Source: Chelydra serpentina (Eukaryota > Chordata > Testudines > Chelydridae). From it: a stretch of DNA of 64,000 bases. The DNA is taken from assembly GCA_037349315.1 (NCBI GenBank), contig JBAIAC010000026.1:310001-374000 (forward strand). The letters run 5' to 3'. The position numbers and the translations under genes are program-made. Numbering within the stretch: the first letter of the stretch is position 1; each line of letters begins with the position of its first letter. Positions 1-9,945 of this stretch are shown piece after piece. The notes under the pieces were generated by a model. It ran no database searches and had not been told where the DNA came from. It saw only the letters and a program-made list of their open reading frames with translations.

Positions 1-640
1 CGCAGGGCCCATGGGAAAAGACTCCGGCTCCTCCCCATGGCCAGGCTGGTCCCGCAGGGCCCACGGGAACAGACTCTGGCTCCCACACCTGTGACCAGGC
101 CAGCCCCGCAGGGCCGATGGGAACAGACTCTGGCTTCCCTCCCCTGTGACCAAGCCGGCCCTGCAGGGCCCACAAGAACAGACTCTGGCTTCCCTCCCCT
201 GTGACCAAGCCGGCCCTGCAGGGCCCACAGGAACAGGCTCCGGCTCCTTCCCCCGTGGCCAGACCAGGCCTGCAGGGCCCACGGGAACAGACTCCAGCTC
301 CCTCCCCTGTGACCAGGCTGGGCCCCCAGGGTCCACGGGGACAGACTCTGGCTTCCTCCCCGTTCCCTCCGCCCCCGTGGCCAGACTAGGCCCGCAGGGC
401 CCACGGGAACAGTCTCCAGCTCCCTCCCCTGTGACCAGGCTGGCCCCGCAGTGCCCACGGGGACAGACTCTGGCTTCCCTCCCCTTCCCCCCCCCCGGCC
501 CCCGTGGCCAGGCCAGGCCCGCAGGGCCCACAGGAACAGACTCCAGCTCCCTCCTCTGTGACCAGGCCAACGGGGACAGACTCTGGCTCCCCGCCCCCCC
601 CCCCCCCCCGGCCCCGCTGGCTCCTGAGATACCAAGCAGG
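1..640. repeat. GC-rich minisatellite, about 54-bp unit
   Basis: About eleven imperfect tandem copies of a unit near 54 bp built around CGCAGGGCCCACGGGAACAG followed by a C/T-rich half ending in a GTGACCAGGC-like block. Starts of successive units can be seen at 1, 53, 107, 161 and 216. Since 54 is a multiple of three, the array stays open in several frames and yields long proline/glycine-rich ORFs with no domain. A poly-C run ends the array near 590-612. It continues beyond the left edge. Confidence 0.9.
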
Positions 641-2035
641 AGGCTGTATCTCCATGAGCAGACTAATCACTTCCAACTCCGCTGCTCATAGGGAGCAGAT
701 TCGCAGGGTAAGAAGGGGCTGTTTTTACAGTGTCTGCGGTGCAGATCTGCCCTTTCCCTTGGGCTCGCGCATGCCTGGGGTGGTTGGGCCTGCTCTAAGC
801 AAGGGGGAGTGACTTCCTGTCCAGTGCATGAAACAACTCCGAAGATGGGCGGCAGTGCAATGGCTCCCTTCCTTTGCAGGCACCTTTCCAGCTGGCTTCC
901 CTTTCCGGAGAATCCCCAGGCTCGCCTTCTCAGCAGGGGTCACCGTGTTAGTGAGGCAGCTCTGAAGGTCACTGAAGTAATTTCCTTGCCCTTATTACAT
1001 CCTTCTCCAGCTCTCTTGCCATAGACACCTGCAGAGGTTGGACTGACCTGCAGCCCCAGGTACTTGATTTGAATTGGCAGCCATGAAGTGTCCATCTCTT
1101 CCTTCTTTTCCAGCCTTAAGTATTTTCTGATGTGTGTATGTGTGCACTTGTGTGTATGTGTGTGCTTGTGTGTATGTGTGCGCTTGTGTGTATGTGTGCG
1201 CTTGCACGCCTTCCTGCCTTACACCCTGGAGCAGCTTTGATCACCATTGCAATATGCAGCTGCAGGCCTGTAAAGGCTTCCCACGCACGCCAGCCCTTTA
1301 GTTAATCAAAGGAAGCGCTTTCTGACGCTCTGTCTTCTGTGGGAGCCACTCCTCTCAGGGCACTCCCAGACCCTGCTTTTTATTTTCAGTTGTTTATGAC
1401 GCTCCGGCTGGCCTCAGCTGGCAGGCTGTAACAAAGCACTAAGCGTGGTTCAAAGAAAAGGAGGGTTCAGCTTCTTGCAGATGCACCGATCCTCAGCTCA
1501 CCAAACCTACAGGCCAGCTCTTCATTCGATTGACTTCCTTGGAGCAACAGCAGCTGAAGTGACATCCATCGGGCTCTGCTGATTCCAGCCAGCTACAGAT
1601 CTGGCCTTGCCCCTCTCATTCTCCCTGGATTCATGCTCAAAGACCCATGTTACAGTAATAAAACGTAACCAATCCTATCAGGTGTCCAAATATTGGGGGG
1701 ACAGATGTAGGGTGTGGGAGGGGTTAGAACACACCAGCAGAGCGAACAATGACAGGGCAACAAATATCGTGTTTGTGCCACAATTTGTCTGGGTGGGGAA
1801 GGGGGTTAGTTAGGAGGGGATCAGTGAAATGTTCTGAGTACAATCCTGCCTGAGATCTGAGGTACATGGCTGGGCCAGTGTTTCTCCAGCAGCCAGACTG
1901 CAAAAGAGTCAATGCCAGAGACAGAAACTGCATTTTTCTTTCTTTGCTGTTCTTTCCTCTCCTCCCTTCGGTACCATCTAAGAGACTGTCAAACACAGAT
2001 CCAGGTCTGAACCACGTCCCCCACAAGCTGCAGGT
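641..2035. other. Single-copy-looking intronic DNA with a TG-rich microsatellite
   Basis: No credible coding exon seen. Bases 1132-1204 hold a (TGTGTGTATG/TGTGCGCTTG)n microsatellite. The rest looks non-repetitive at this level of reading. If the DGK exon call is right, this is part of its first intron. Confidence 0.5.
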
Positions 2036-2766
2036 TTAACTGAAAACAGTTTAAGAAGTGGTCCTGTCTCCAGCACTCAGATATCCCAATGGGGTCCAAA
2101 CCCCAAATAAATCCGTTTTACCCTGTATAAAGCTTATACAGGATAAACTCATAAATTGTTCGCTCTCTATAACACTGATAGAGAGATATGCACAGCTGTT
2201 TGCTCCCCCAGGAATTAATACTTGCTCTGGGTTAATTAATAAGCAAAAAGTGATAAATACAAAAAGTAGGATTTCAGTGGTTCCAAGTAATAACAGACAG
2301 AACAAAGTAAATTACCAAAATAAAACAAAACACACATGTCTAAGCCTAATACAGTAGGAAACTAAATGCAGGTAAATTTCACCCTCAGAGATGTTCCAAT
2401 AAGCTTCTTTGACAGACTAGTCGCCTTCTAGTCTGGGCACAATCCTTTCCTCTGGTACAGTCCTTGTTCCAGCTCAGGTGGTAGCTGGGGGATTTCTCAT
2501 GACTGCAGCCCCCTTTGTTCTGTTCCACTCCCTTATATGGCTTTGGCACAAGGCAGGAATCTTCTGTCTCTCTGGGTCCCCACCCCTCCTTCTAAATGGA
2601 AAAGCCCCAGGTTTAAGATGGATTCCAGTACCAGGTGACATGGTCACATGTCCTGTGAGACCCCCAAGCCTTCATTCTTCCTGGCCTGACCCACAGGAAG
2701 GCTTGCAAGTAAACAGAGCCATCTACAGTCAATTGTCCTGGTTAATGGGAGCCAAGACAGACCAGT

Positions 2767-3602
2767 CCTCGCTTACAGACAGCCCCCCAACCTGAAGCAA
2801 ATACTCACCAGCAGCCACACACCATACAACAAAAACACTAACCCAGGAACCTATCCTTGCAACAAAGCCCGATGCCAACTCTGTCCACATATCTATGACA
2901 CCATCATAGGACCTAATCACATCAGCCATGCCATCAGGGGCTCGTTCACCTGCACATCTATCAATGTGATATATGCCATCATGTGCCAGCAATGCCCCTC
3001 TGCCATGTACATTGGCCAAACTGGACAGTCTCTACGCAAAAGAATAAATGGACACAAATCTGACATCAGGAATCATAACATTCAAAAGCCAGTAGGAGAA
3101 CACTTCAACCTCTCTAATTACTCAGTGACAGACTTAAAGGTGGCAATTTTGCAACAGAAAAGCTTCAAAAACAGACTCCAACGAGAAGCTGCCAAACTTG
3201 AATTAATATGCAAACTAGATACCATTAACTTAGGTTTGAACAGAGACTGGGAGTGGCTTGGTCATTACATTAATTTAATCTATTTCCCCTAGTTTAGTAT
3301 CCTAGTTAAGTACCCTCATACCTTTGTGTCAACTGTCTGTAATGGCCCATCTTGATTATCACTTCACAAGTTTTTTTTCCCCTGCTGATAATAGTTCCTA
3401 TTAATTAATTAGCCTCTTACAGTTGGTATGGTTACTTCCACCTTTTCATGTTTCTCTGAATGTATAAATATCCTCCTACTGTATGTTCCATTCTATGCAT
3501 CCGATGAAGTGGACTGTAGTCCACGAAAGCTTATGCTTAATAAATTTGTTAGTCTCTAAGGTGCCACAAGTATTCCTTTTCTTTTTGCTGACACAGACTA
3601 AC
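2767..3602 (+). mobile_element. Penelope-like element, GIY-YIG 3' fragment with tail
   Basis: The plus strand translates from about 2773 to 3292 as the C-terminal part of a Penelope-like protein. It begins RQPPNLKQIL, then a Cys-rich stretch (PCNKARCQLCPH), then the GIY-YIG endonuclease core (INVIYAIMCQQCPSAMYIGQ, followed by TGQSLRKRINGH). The ORF ends with LGHYINLIYFP and a stop at 3290-3292. GIY-YIG domains fused to a telomerase-like RT mark the Penelope order; the RT is missing here, so the copy is 5'-truncated. The noncoding tail (3293-3602) carries a hammerhead-like motif and the block GTTAGTCTCTAAGGTGCCAC. Other copies lie at 17686, 38635, 39811, 50772 and 61930. It sits inside the LTR-like repeat. 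Confidence 0.85.
3497..3536 (+). ncRNA. Hammerhead-ribozyme-like motif in Penelope tail
   Basis: The order matches a type I hammerhead core: CCGATGA (consensus CUGANGA, with C for U4) at 3501-3507, one extra A, a six-base-pair hairpin GTGGAC-TGTA-GTCCAC at 3509-3524, then GAAA at 3525-3528 and a short hairpin AGC-TTAT-GCT. Penelope-like elements are known to carry hammerheads. The U4 change, the extra A and the lack of a clear stem I suggest this copy is inactive or a variant. Confidence 0.45.
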
Positions 3603-3863
3603 ATGGCTACTACTCTGAAACCTATCAAGATTCCAAACCACCATTAATGGCCCACACTTTGCATAATTACAGTAGGCCCTGAGAGTTATATTTCATGTTT
3701 CTAGTTTCAGATACAAGAATGATACATTCATACAAATACTTGCAGAAGGACATAACCTTTGCACAGATATGTTACATGGCATATCTAGCATAAAACATAT
3801 TCCAGTTATGTCATTTACATTCATAAGCCTATTTCTATAAAGCATTATGGGGTGCAACGTAAC

Positions 3864-4754
3864 ACCCTGGATCCAGACTCCCCTAACCTTCGGAAGTGCG
3901 GATCTGGATCAGTGCATCGAGACTCAGGCCTGAAATTGCTGTTGCGTGGTTACAGGGAGCTGTCTCCTTTGCGTTTGTTTCTCCCTGGCGCGTGTCGTGT
4001 TCAGGCAGCCACAGGTGTGAGGGAATCCTGAATTCTGGTTACAAATGGGGTTTTAGGCACTGCTGTGCACTTACAGCTGTTGGGAGCTGCAATGTACGAA
4101 ACCCAGGATGATCCTGAGCCTGTAGAACAGCTGGCAGTGTGTCCTGAGCACCATGATCAACTACCTCAAAACAGACGATCCTGGGAAAACCTAGACAGGT
4201 GGCAACCCTAAGCTCTGTGCACACAGACTGACTACCGGGATTCTCCTCCAAACGCTTGCCTCCTGCAGCCTGGGCTTCTCCCTCCAAGTTCCACGCAGGT
4301 TACTGCACAGTGTGTAGCAGCTACTTGGCCCATCAGTCTGTCTGAGCCAGGATACAGTCGGCTCAGGGTGGAGCTGGCACTCCTGTAATGGACAGAGGGT
4401 GCTCTGAGCTCCTTGGGTTGGCAGCACCCCAATGGAGCTTTGTGACACCTGCACGGAGCGTCAAGGCCATGAAAGAAGCACCAAATTGGTATGCTAAAAG
4501 CTCTCAGGTATCTTTGAATTGGAGCCTATGTTGGCAATGCCTGGTTCCCAGTTGATACAAATCTGTAGCTTGATTGTTTAAACAATTTTTGGAGCAGGGA
4601 ATAGCACATTAGTGTGACCGAGCTGAAAGGAGAAACCTACTCTTGCTTGCTTTACTTCCCAAGTAAATCCTATTGATGTTAGTGGATGAGGATTAGGATT
4701 TCCACCGAATCTATTTCATTTTCCTTCGCTGCAAACTCCGTAGTCAACAAATAA
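3864..4754. other. No gene seen
   Basis: Unique-looking DNA of average composition. Short ORFs on both strands have no recognisable domains or splice context. Confidence 0.4.
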
Positions 4755-4762
4755 CCCAGGTG

Positions 4763-5062
4763 CATAGATGCCAATTCCATGGGTGCTCCCTGGCGGGCAC
4801 GCACATGAGAAAAAAATAGTGGGTTCAGCACCCACCAATCAGCTGTTCGGCAGTGGGCAGGAAGAGGTGGAGCAAGGGTAGGAAGAGGTGGAGCACGGGT
4901 GTGGCCTCGGGGGAGGGGCGGAGCAGGAAGGAGTGGGGCCTCGGGGGAGGGCAGAGTGGGGACGGGAAGAGGCATAGCGAGGGTGGGGCCTTGGGGGAAA
5001 GGACAGAGTGGGGGTGGGGCCTTGGGACAGAGTGGGGGTGCAGCAGAAAGTCGGCGCCTGTG
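4763..5062 (+). mobile_element. hAT-type MITE, CATAGGCGCCRACT family
   Basis: A 300-bp element flanked by a perfect 8-bp target-site duplication CCCAGGTG (4755-4762 and 5063-5070), the hAT hallmark. Ends are CATAGATGCCAATTC and, inverted, CACAGGCGCCGACTT. The interior is G-rich with repeats of the GTGGGGCCTYGGGGGA type. A second copy in the opposite orientation lies at 27672-27942. It has no coding capacity. Confidence 0.85.
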
Positions 5063-5395
5063 CCCAGGTGTACTTGCGTTGTGTTAAATGTTGAAATCAG
5101 ACCCTTTTGTTTCCCAGTCAGCCCTAGCTTTGTTCCCTTTGCCCTAGAGCAGCGTTCTTGGGGGCTTGCCTGTGTTGCTGTTTCATTTTTGGATCGCACA
5201 GAAAATCCTTTGAAATGGCTTTAACATGTCTGGGGAAACCAGCGTGGTTTCCAAAACTCTGCTCTGTGCCCAAAGCTCACTGCTCCCAAACCAACACTGG
5301 CTGGGTTAGTTCCTTACCCACTAAACTTTTCTTTTGTGTTTTGTTTGCTCATTCGTTTTAGTTTCCATGACCTCAAATAAGCTGCTGGCTCTGGG

Positions 5396-5555
5396 CAGGG
5401 CCGGCTCTAGGCACCAGCCTAGGAAGCACATGCTTGGGGCGGCACATTAAAAGGGGCGGCATTCAGGCCAATCTTAGGGTGGCACATTCCGCGTTAGCCT
5501 TTTTTTTTGTTTGTTTGTTTTGCCTGGGGCGGCAAAAAAGCCCGAGCTGGCCCTG
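5396..5555 (+). mobile_element. hAT-type MITE, CAGGGCCGGCTC family
   Basis: A 160-bp element with a perfect 8-bp target duplication GCTCTGGG (5388-5395, 5556-5563). Left terminus CAGGGCCGGCTCTAGGC and right terminus GAGCTGGCCCTG are inverted repeats. The interior has repeated GGGGCGGC motifs and a T-rich run. Relatives are at 6577-6645 and 28795-28983. Its terminus matches the right end of the hAT transposase remnant at 41257-41267. Confidence 0.9.
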
Positions 5556-5849
5556 GCTCTGGGTTTGCAGTGCTGGGAGCTTCAGAACTGAATCAAATGC
5601 TGGTTCCCGGGGAACCCTGCTCCTGGACAAAGCGGAGAAGTGTCCCTTTGAAATAAGCAAAGAGGGGCAGCGTAACTTACTTGACTGATCTCAGGCGCAC
5701 GCCCAGGCGTGAAAGAAGAGATTGTAAAGCTGGAGGGACCAGCAGACTGGTGTCACAAATGCTGCCAGGCAGATAGCTGTGTACACCCCGCTGACTGCAG
5801 CTCCCACATAACTCGGCAGATTTGGGTGTGGTTTTTAAAGCTGTGTATG

Positions 5850-6095
5850 GGTGGCCAGTGCCGGAGTGGTGGACGTGCCCTAAAGGGGGTGGGGGGGGCA
5901 CACATGCTAGAACCATGGCCCCGCCTCTTGTACCACCCCTTCTCCCCAAGGCCCCCCTTCTCCCACTGCCTCTTTCCCCCAAGACCCCGCCCCCTGCTCA
6001 CTCCTCTCCGCCCCTCCCCCCATTGCTCACCCTTATGGCCAGTAACAAGTGATGGGGCCATGACCTCCGGGTCCCACCCCCGTTCTGGTGCCCTG
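5850..6095. repeat. GC-rich dispersed repeat, copy 1
   Basis: Shares with 35950-36155 the same order of C-rich blocks: CCCCGCCCCCTGCTCACTCC, then a TTGCTCACCCTTAYGGCC-like block, AACAAGTGATGG and TTCTGGTGCCC. It is probably a MITE, but no target duplication could be found. Confidence 0.6.
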
Positions 6096-6313
6096 GAAGG
6101 CGGAGCTAGACCAATTCAGCCTCAAAATAAGGTGCACTTTTGTAAGAGGGAGAGTAATGAACCCTTGGCACAACTCACCTAGCGACGTGGGAGATTCTCC
6201 GTCCCTGTCCACCTTCTCCTCTAGCTCAGCCAGCAGTGTAACCCTCTGGGGCTCCAGAAGGCAGAAGCTCCCCGGGTGTCCCGGGGACCATCCTGCCCAA
6301 TCCCGGCTCTTAC

Positions 6314-6463
6314 CTCGCTGCGGATCTGGCCCGAGGTGGACACTTTCCGGATGAGTTTCTGGGGGCCCTCGTGCTCCCCCTCGCTGTCCGAGGACTCATC
6401 TCCCGCTGCCGCCGCTCCCACCGCCGGGGGCTGGGGCTGCTGCTGGATCCCAGCCCTGCTCAT
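6314..6463 (-). CDS. Type II diacylglycerol kinase, first coding exon
   Basis: A 50-codon exon from ATG at 6463 to a splice donor GAG|GTAAGAGCC (intron begins at 6313). It encodes a Gln/Pro/Ala-rich start, an acidic [11 protein letters not shown] segment, then [17 protein letters not shown]. That last segment is the conserved N-terminal signature just before the PH domain of DGK delta, eta and kappa, enzymes that phosphorylate diacylglycerol to phosphatidic acid at membranes. The break falls in phase 0 just before the expected PH-domain exon, which I do not find in the window; these genes have long first introns. The start context is GCGAGGATGA. A seven-codon upstream ORF (ATG at 6482) ends in TGA overlapping the start ATG. 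I cannot choose between the DGKD, DGKH and DGKK paralogues. Confidence 0.75.
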
Positions 6464-6576
6464 CCTCGCCTCGGCCCCGGCATGAGTTCGGCTCAGCCAG
6501 TCAGAGCAACAGGCGGTCAGGGGCAGTCAGGATCCAGCCCAGGACGCTGCCTCAGGTCGGAGCTGGAGCCCTAGCA
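6464..6576 (-). promoter_or_regulatory. Putative 5' UTR and proximal promoter of the DGK gene, with uORF
   Basis: GC-rich DNA directly upstream of the DGK start. It contains an upstream ATG (6480-6482, minus strand) opening a seven-codon frame that terminates at the ATGA overlapping the main start, a layout that favours termination-reinitiation. No TATA box seen. A hAT MITE begins about 113 bp upstream of the start codon. The transcription start cannot be placed from sequence. Confidence 0.45.
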
Positions 6577-6645
6577 TTATGCCGCCCCTGGTAATTTGAA
6601 GCCCCAAGCACCTGCTTGTTTTGCTGGTGCCTAGAGCTGCCCCTG
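6577..6645 (-). mobile_element. hAT MITE fragment, CAGGGCCGGCTC family
   Basis: Reversed, it reads CAGGGGCAGCTCTAGGCACC and then GTGCTTGGGGC and AGGGGCGGCATA, matching the left part of the MITE at 5396. The other half is missing. It lies at the likely promoter of the DGK exon. Confidence 0.75.
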
Positions 6646-6787
6646 ACTGTGGGATTCCCATTGGCACGAACCATCAGTGCTTGGAACAGCTGGAAGAGCT
6701 GTGGTGCAAAGTACTTGCAATCTGAGCTCCTGCCTATGAAAAACCCCACTGGCCTGGGGATAGAACTTGTCACCTCTGTGTGCCCAA

Positions 6788-6912
6788 TCAGGGGGACCAC
6801 ACAGCAAGTGTGAAAAATCGGGACGGGGGGGGGGGGGTAATAGGAGCCTATATAAGAAAAAGACCCAAAAATCGGGACTGTCCCTATAAAATCGGGACAT
6901 CTGGTCACCCTA
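6788..6912 (-). mobile_element. hAT-type MITE, TAGGGTGACCAG family
   Basis: A 125-bp element flanked by perfect 8-bp duplication GTGCCCAA (6780-6787 and 6913-6920). Termini TCAGGGGGACCA and, inverted, TAGGGTGACCAG. Near-palindromic interior with ATCGGGAC on both sides and a G run. A longer element with similar ends is at 61508-61909. Confidence 0.85.
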
Positions 6913-7598
6913 GTGCCCAAGCCCTGCAGGACTCCCATTGGTCAGGCGATCTCACATACTTACTTACACAGATACTATTGGACCCTGCTAGATGCCAAAA
7001 AAGAAAACTCTCATTGATAGGGCACCAAAATACCTTTGACGATGAGAACCTTCCTGTTTCTGTGGCGTCTAATGAGGAGCCGTATCCAGGGTAGTCACAG
7101 ATTTCTGTATTTGAAGGCCCAGTCTACATTCACATATGGCACCATTTTAACGAAACCCATTTAGTGAGCTCAGGGCAACCCCTGCGTGTGAACGCTCTGA
7201 ATTCAGTCTGAGAGTGGCTGATACCAATGGTAACATTCAGTAGCCAAATGAATTAAACTAAATCAGTCCTGGTCACTCTTACCCCAGTTTCAGAGCATCC
7301 ACGCACAGAGGGCTGCACTGATTTTAACTAACTGGGCTCAGGAACTGATTTAAAGTGGTGCAGTGTACGGGTGGCACCCAGCCCTAACACTGGGCTAGAG
7401 TCTCTTATTTATGCTGGTTTGCCTTGATGGCGTTTTTCCTGTTGCACACACTTTAACCTGCTGTAAATTCGCTGGCTGTGGAATTTCTCCAGACTTACAC
7501 CACTCCGAGGGAGAAGAGAATCAGGACCATTGCACTGGTGTGGTCCTATAATATTCAGGCACCTGGTGCAATCTGCTGGATGAGCCAATGCTATCTCA
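6913..7598. other. No gene seen
   Basis: Unclassified DNA between a MITE and the Harbinger left end. The only ORFs are short and featureless. Confidence 0.4.
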
Positions 7599-7977
7599 GC
7601 CCTGGTCTACACTACGAGTTTCGGTCGAATTTATTAGCGATATTCCGATTGATCCGTGCACCCGTCCACACGACGAAGCCATTAACATCGACGTCTAGGG
7701 CTCTTAAACTCGATCTCGCCACTCCACCCCCAACGAGGGGATTAGCGCTTAAAGCGCTATTGCAGAATTGAACTAGGCTTAGTGTGGACGCAATTCGACG
7801 GTATTGGCCTCCTGGATCTATCCCACAGTGCAACATCTGACCGCTCTGGACAGCAGTCTGAGCTCGAATGCTCTGCCCAGTACACAGGAAAAGCCCCGCG
7901 AACTTTTGAATTTCATTTCCTGTTTGGCCAGCGTGGTGAGCTGCAGGTGAGCGCAGATCTCATCAGCAGAGGTGACC

Positions 7978-8521
7978 ATGATGGAGTCCCAGAACCGAAG
8001 ACGAGCTCCAGCATGGACCGAGCGTGAGGTACTCGATCTCATCGCTGTATGGGGAGACGAAACCGTGCTAGCAGAGCTACGGTCCAAAAGAAGAAACGCC
8101 AATACATACGCCAAAGTCTCCAAGGGCATGCAGGACAGAGGCTACAACAGGGACACGCAACAGTGCCGCGTGAAAATTAAGGAGCTCAGGCAAGCCTACC
8201 AAAAAACCAGAGATGCAAACAGCCGCTCTGGGTCAGAGCCCCAGACATGCCGCTTCTATGATGAGCTGCATGCAATTCTAGGGGGTGCAGCCAGCGCTGA
8301 CCCACCCATGTGGTTTGACTCCGTAGGTGGATCATCAGAAACCACCGAGGAGCATTTTGGGGAAGAGGAAGATGATGATAATGATGCTGAAAATAGCGCA
8401 CAGACACAGCAAGGAAGCGGAGAAGCCCTTTTCCCCGACAGCCAGGAACTCTTTGTCACCCTGGAGCCAGTACCCTACGAACCCTCCCAAGGCGTGCTCG
8501 ATGCCGGAGAAGGGACCTCTG
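7978..8521 (+). CDS. Harbinger Myb/SANT-like protein, exon 1
   Basis: Starts at ATG 7978 (an in-frame GTG two codons earlier is not needed). Residues about 10-105 form a Myb/SANT-like trihelix domain: conserved Trp in RAPAWTEREVLDLI, then ELRSKRRNANTYAKVSKGM, CRVKIKELRQAYQKTRDANS and the aromatic CRFYDELHAIL. An acidic linker EEEDDDNDAE follows. In PIF/Harbinger elements such a protein binds the transposon ends and carries the transposase into the nucleus. The exon ends at a good donor, TCTG|GTGAGT, and joins in frame with the acceptor at 9401. Reading through the donor would add only nine residues before a stop at 8559. No lesion seen in this exon. Confidence 0.8.
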
Positions 8522-8602
8522 GTGAGTGTACCTCTCTGAAAGTAATACATGTTTTATAAGCAAGCGTGTTTAATGATTAATTTGCGGCCAGTACAGCTAC
8601 AG

Positions 8603-9109
8603 CTACTGGAAAAGTCTGTTAACATGTTCGGGGATGGAGCGGAAATCCTCCGGGGACATCTCCAGAAAGCTCTCCTGGATGTACTCCCAAAGCCTGTGCA
8701 AAAGGTTTCTGGGGAGGGCAGCCTTATCCCGTGCTCCGTGGTAACACACTCTACCACGCCAGGCCAGTAGCACGTAGTCTGGAATCATGGCATTGCAAAG
8801 CATGGCGGTGTATGGTCCCGGTGTTTGCTGGCATTCAAGCAACATCCGTTCTTTATCTGTCTGTGTTATCCTCAGAAGAGTGATATCATTCATGGTCACC
8901 TGGTTGAAATAGGGGGATTTTATTAAGGGGGCATTCAGAGGGGTCCGTCCCTGCTGGGCTGTTTGCCTGTGGCTGAACGGAAATCTTCCCCGCTGTGACC
9001 CACGCGGTGGGGGGAGGGGGAACAGCGAACATCTTGGGGGGAGGGTGTCGATTAGGTTCGTGCTGCACATTAACCCGAAAACCGCCACCCCTCCCTTTTC
9101 AATTGCCAA
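8603..9109 (-). CDS. Antisense ORF within the Harbinger Myb-gene intron, function unknown
   Basis: A 168-codon ORF on the minus strand, lying wholly in the intron of the Myb-like gene. The likely protein-coding part runs from about 8898 (MNDITLLRITQTDKE) to the stop at 8603, with a balanced, protein-like composition: PGPYTAMLCNAMIPDYVLLA, then WRGRVCYHGARDKAALP and WEYIQESFLEMSPEDF. The first 70 codons look low-complexity and may be noncoding. I do not recognise the family. It could be a third transposon gene, cargo, or an exon of a captured gene. Its position between two transposon exons argues that it has travelled with the element. Confidence 0.4.
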   Translation of the reverse strand: MAIEKGGVAVFGLMCSTNLIDTLPPRCSLFPLPPPRGSQRGRFPFSHRQTAQQGRTPLNAPLIKSPYFNQVTMNDITLLRITQTDKERMLLECQQTPGPYTAMLCNAMIPDYVLLAWRGRVCYHGARDKAALPRNLLHRLWEYIQESFLEMSPEDFRSIPEHVNRLFQ

Positions 9110-9401
9110 CCCTTTTTAAATTGCCAGCCCAAAAGCTGTTTGTTATGGGAAATGAGGGGATTGCTGTTTGAAACCATTCCCACTGCCTATAGACTGTGGC
9201 TTACCATGGCTGCCTGCAAGCCGAATTCTGTTGCCCGCTGGACCTGCTTGTGTGATCTCTCACAGCAAACTGGCAGACCCTCAATATAACAGGTAAAGTG
9301 CAACCTTGGACCAAATGCACATGTGCTATATAATGTTTGGAGCATTGTTCTCTAATATGTGTCTTTTAAACTACTCCTCTCCCATTTGTTTCCTCCCGCA
9401 G

Positions 9402-9945
9402 CTGCAAATGTTTCAACGCCACCCCTTTCATCACCATCCCAGAGGCTAGCGAAGATTAGAAGTACAAAAAAAAAAGGAATCGAGACGATATGTTCTCAGA
9501 GCTCATGCAATCCTCCCACACTGAAACTGCCCAGCAGAATGCGTGGAGGCAGACACTGTCGGAGTCCAGGAAGGCAGAATTTGATTGCGCGGACAGGTGG
9601 CGTGCTGAAGACAATGACTGGCGGGCTGAAGAGAGACAGTGGCGGGATGAAGAGAGTAGGTGGCGTCAGCGTGCAGAGAGAAGGCAGGATGCAATTCTGA
9701 GGCTACTGGAGGATCAAACGGAAATCCTCCGGCTTATGGCTGAGGACAGGCGTAGGGTTCAGGAAAGGCCGCCTGAGCCCAGACCGCCGCTACAGCCCCT
9801 GTGTAACCAACAGCCCTCCTTCCCAAGTCCCATAACCTCATCCCCGAGACGCCCAAGAACGCGTTTGGGTGGCCTCCGTGCACCCAACCACTCAAGCCAA
9901 GAGAACAGTCCAAGCAACAAAAGGCTGGCATTCAATAAGTTTTAA
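9402..9945 (+). pseudogene. Harbinger Myb/SANT-like protein, exon 2, frameshifted
   Basis: Begins after a clear acceptor (TTTCCTCCCGCAG ending 9401) and continues the exon 1 frame as AANVSTPPLSSPSQRLAKI. At the A-run near 9467-9476 the frame slips; from about 9477 the meaningful frame continues as NRDDMFSELMQSSHTETAQQ and a charged repeat-rich coiled region (CADRWRAEDNDWRAEERQWR, then ILRLLEDQTEILRLMAEDRR), ending at 9945. The Trp/Arg/Glu repeats resemble the oligomerising C-terminus of Myb-like transposon proteins. A one-base slip in a homopolymer is the only lesion seen; a sequencing error is an alternative. Confidence 0.75.

Larger units (their letters stand above)
2036..3863 (-). repeat. 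LTR-like dispersed repeat split by a Penelope insertion
   Basis: An AT-rich block (about 2036-2766) breaks at the Penelope insertion and appears to resume at 3602, ending near 3863 in TGCAACGTAACA. Read on the minus strand the right end begins TGTTACGTTGCACC, as an LTR would. I could not find a target-site duplication or a sure left end, so LTR identity is inference. No gag or pol coding is attached. Confidence 0.35.

Noticed and set aside
146..691. 181-codon plus-strand ORF
   Set aside because: It lies in the 54-bp minisatellite; the protein is only the repeat translated, and other frames are also open.
1132..1204. CRISPR-like periodic repeats
   Set aside because: It is a TG/TATG microsatellite without unique spacers; no CRISPR array is expected or seen in this eukaryotic DNA.
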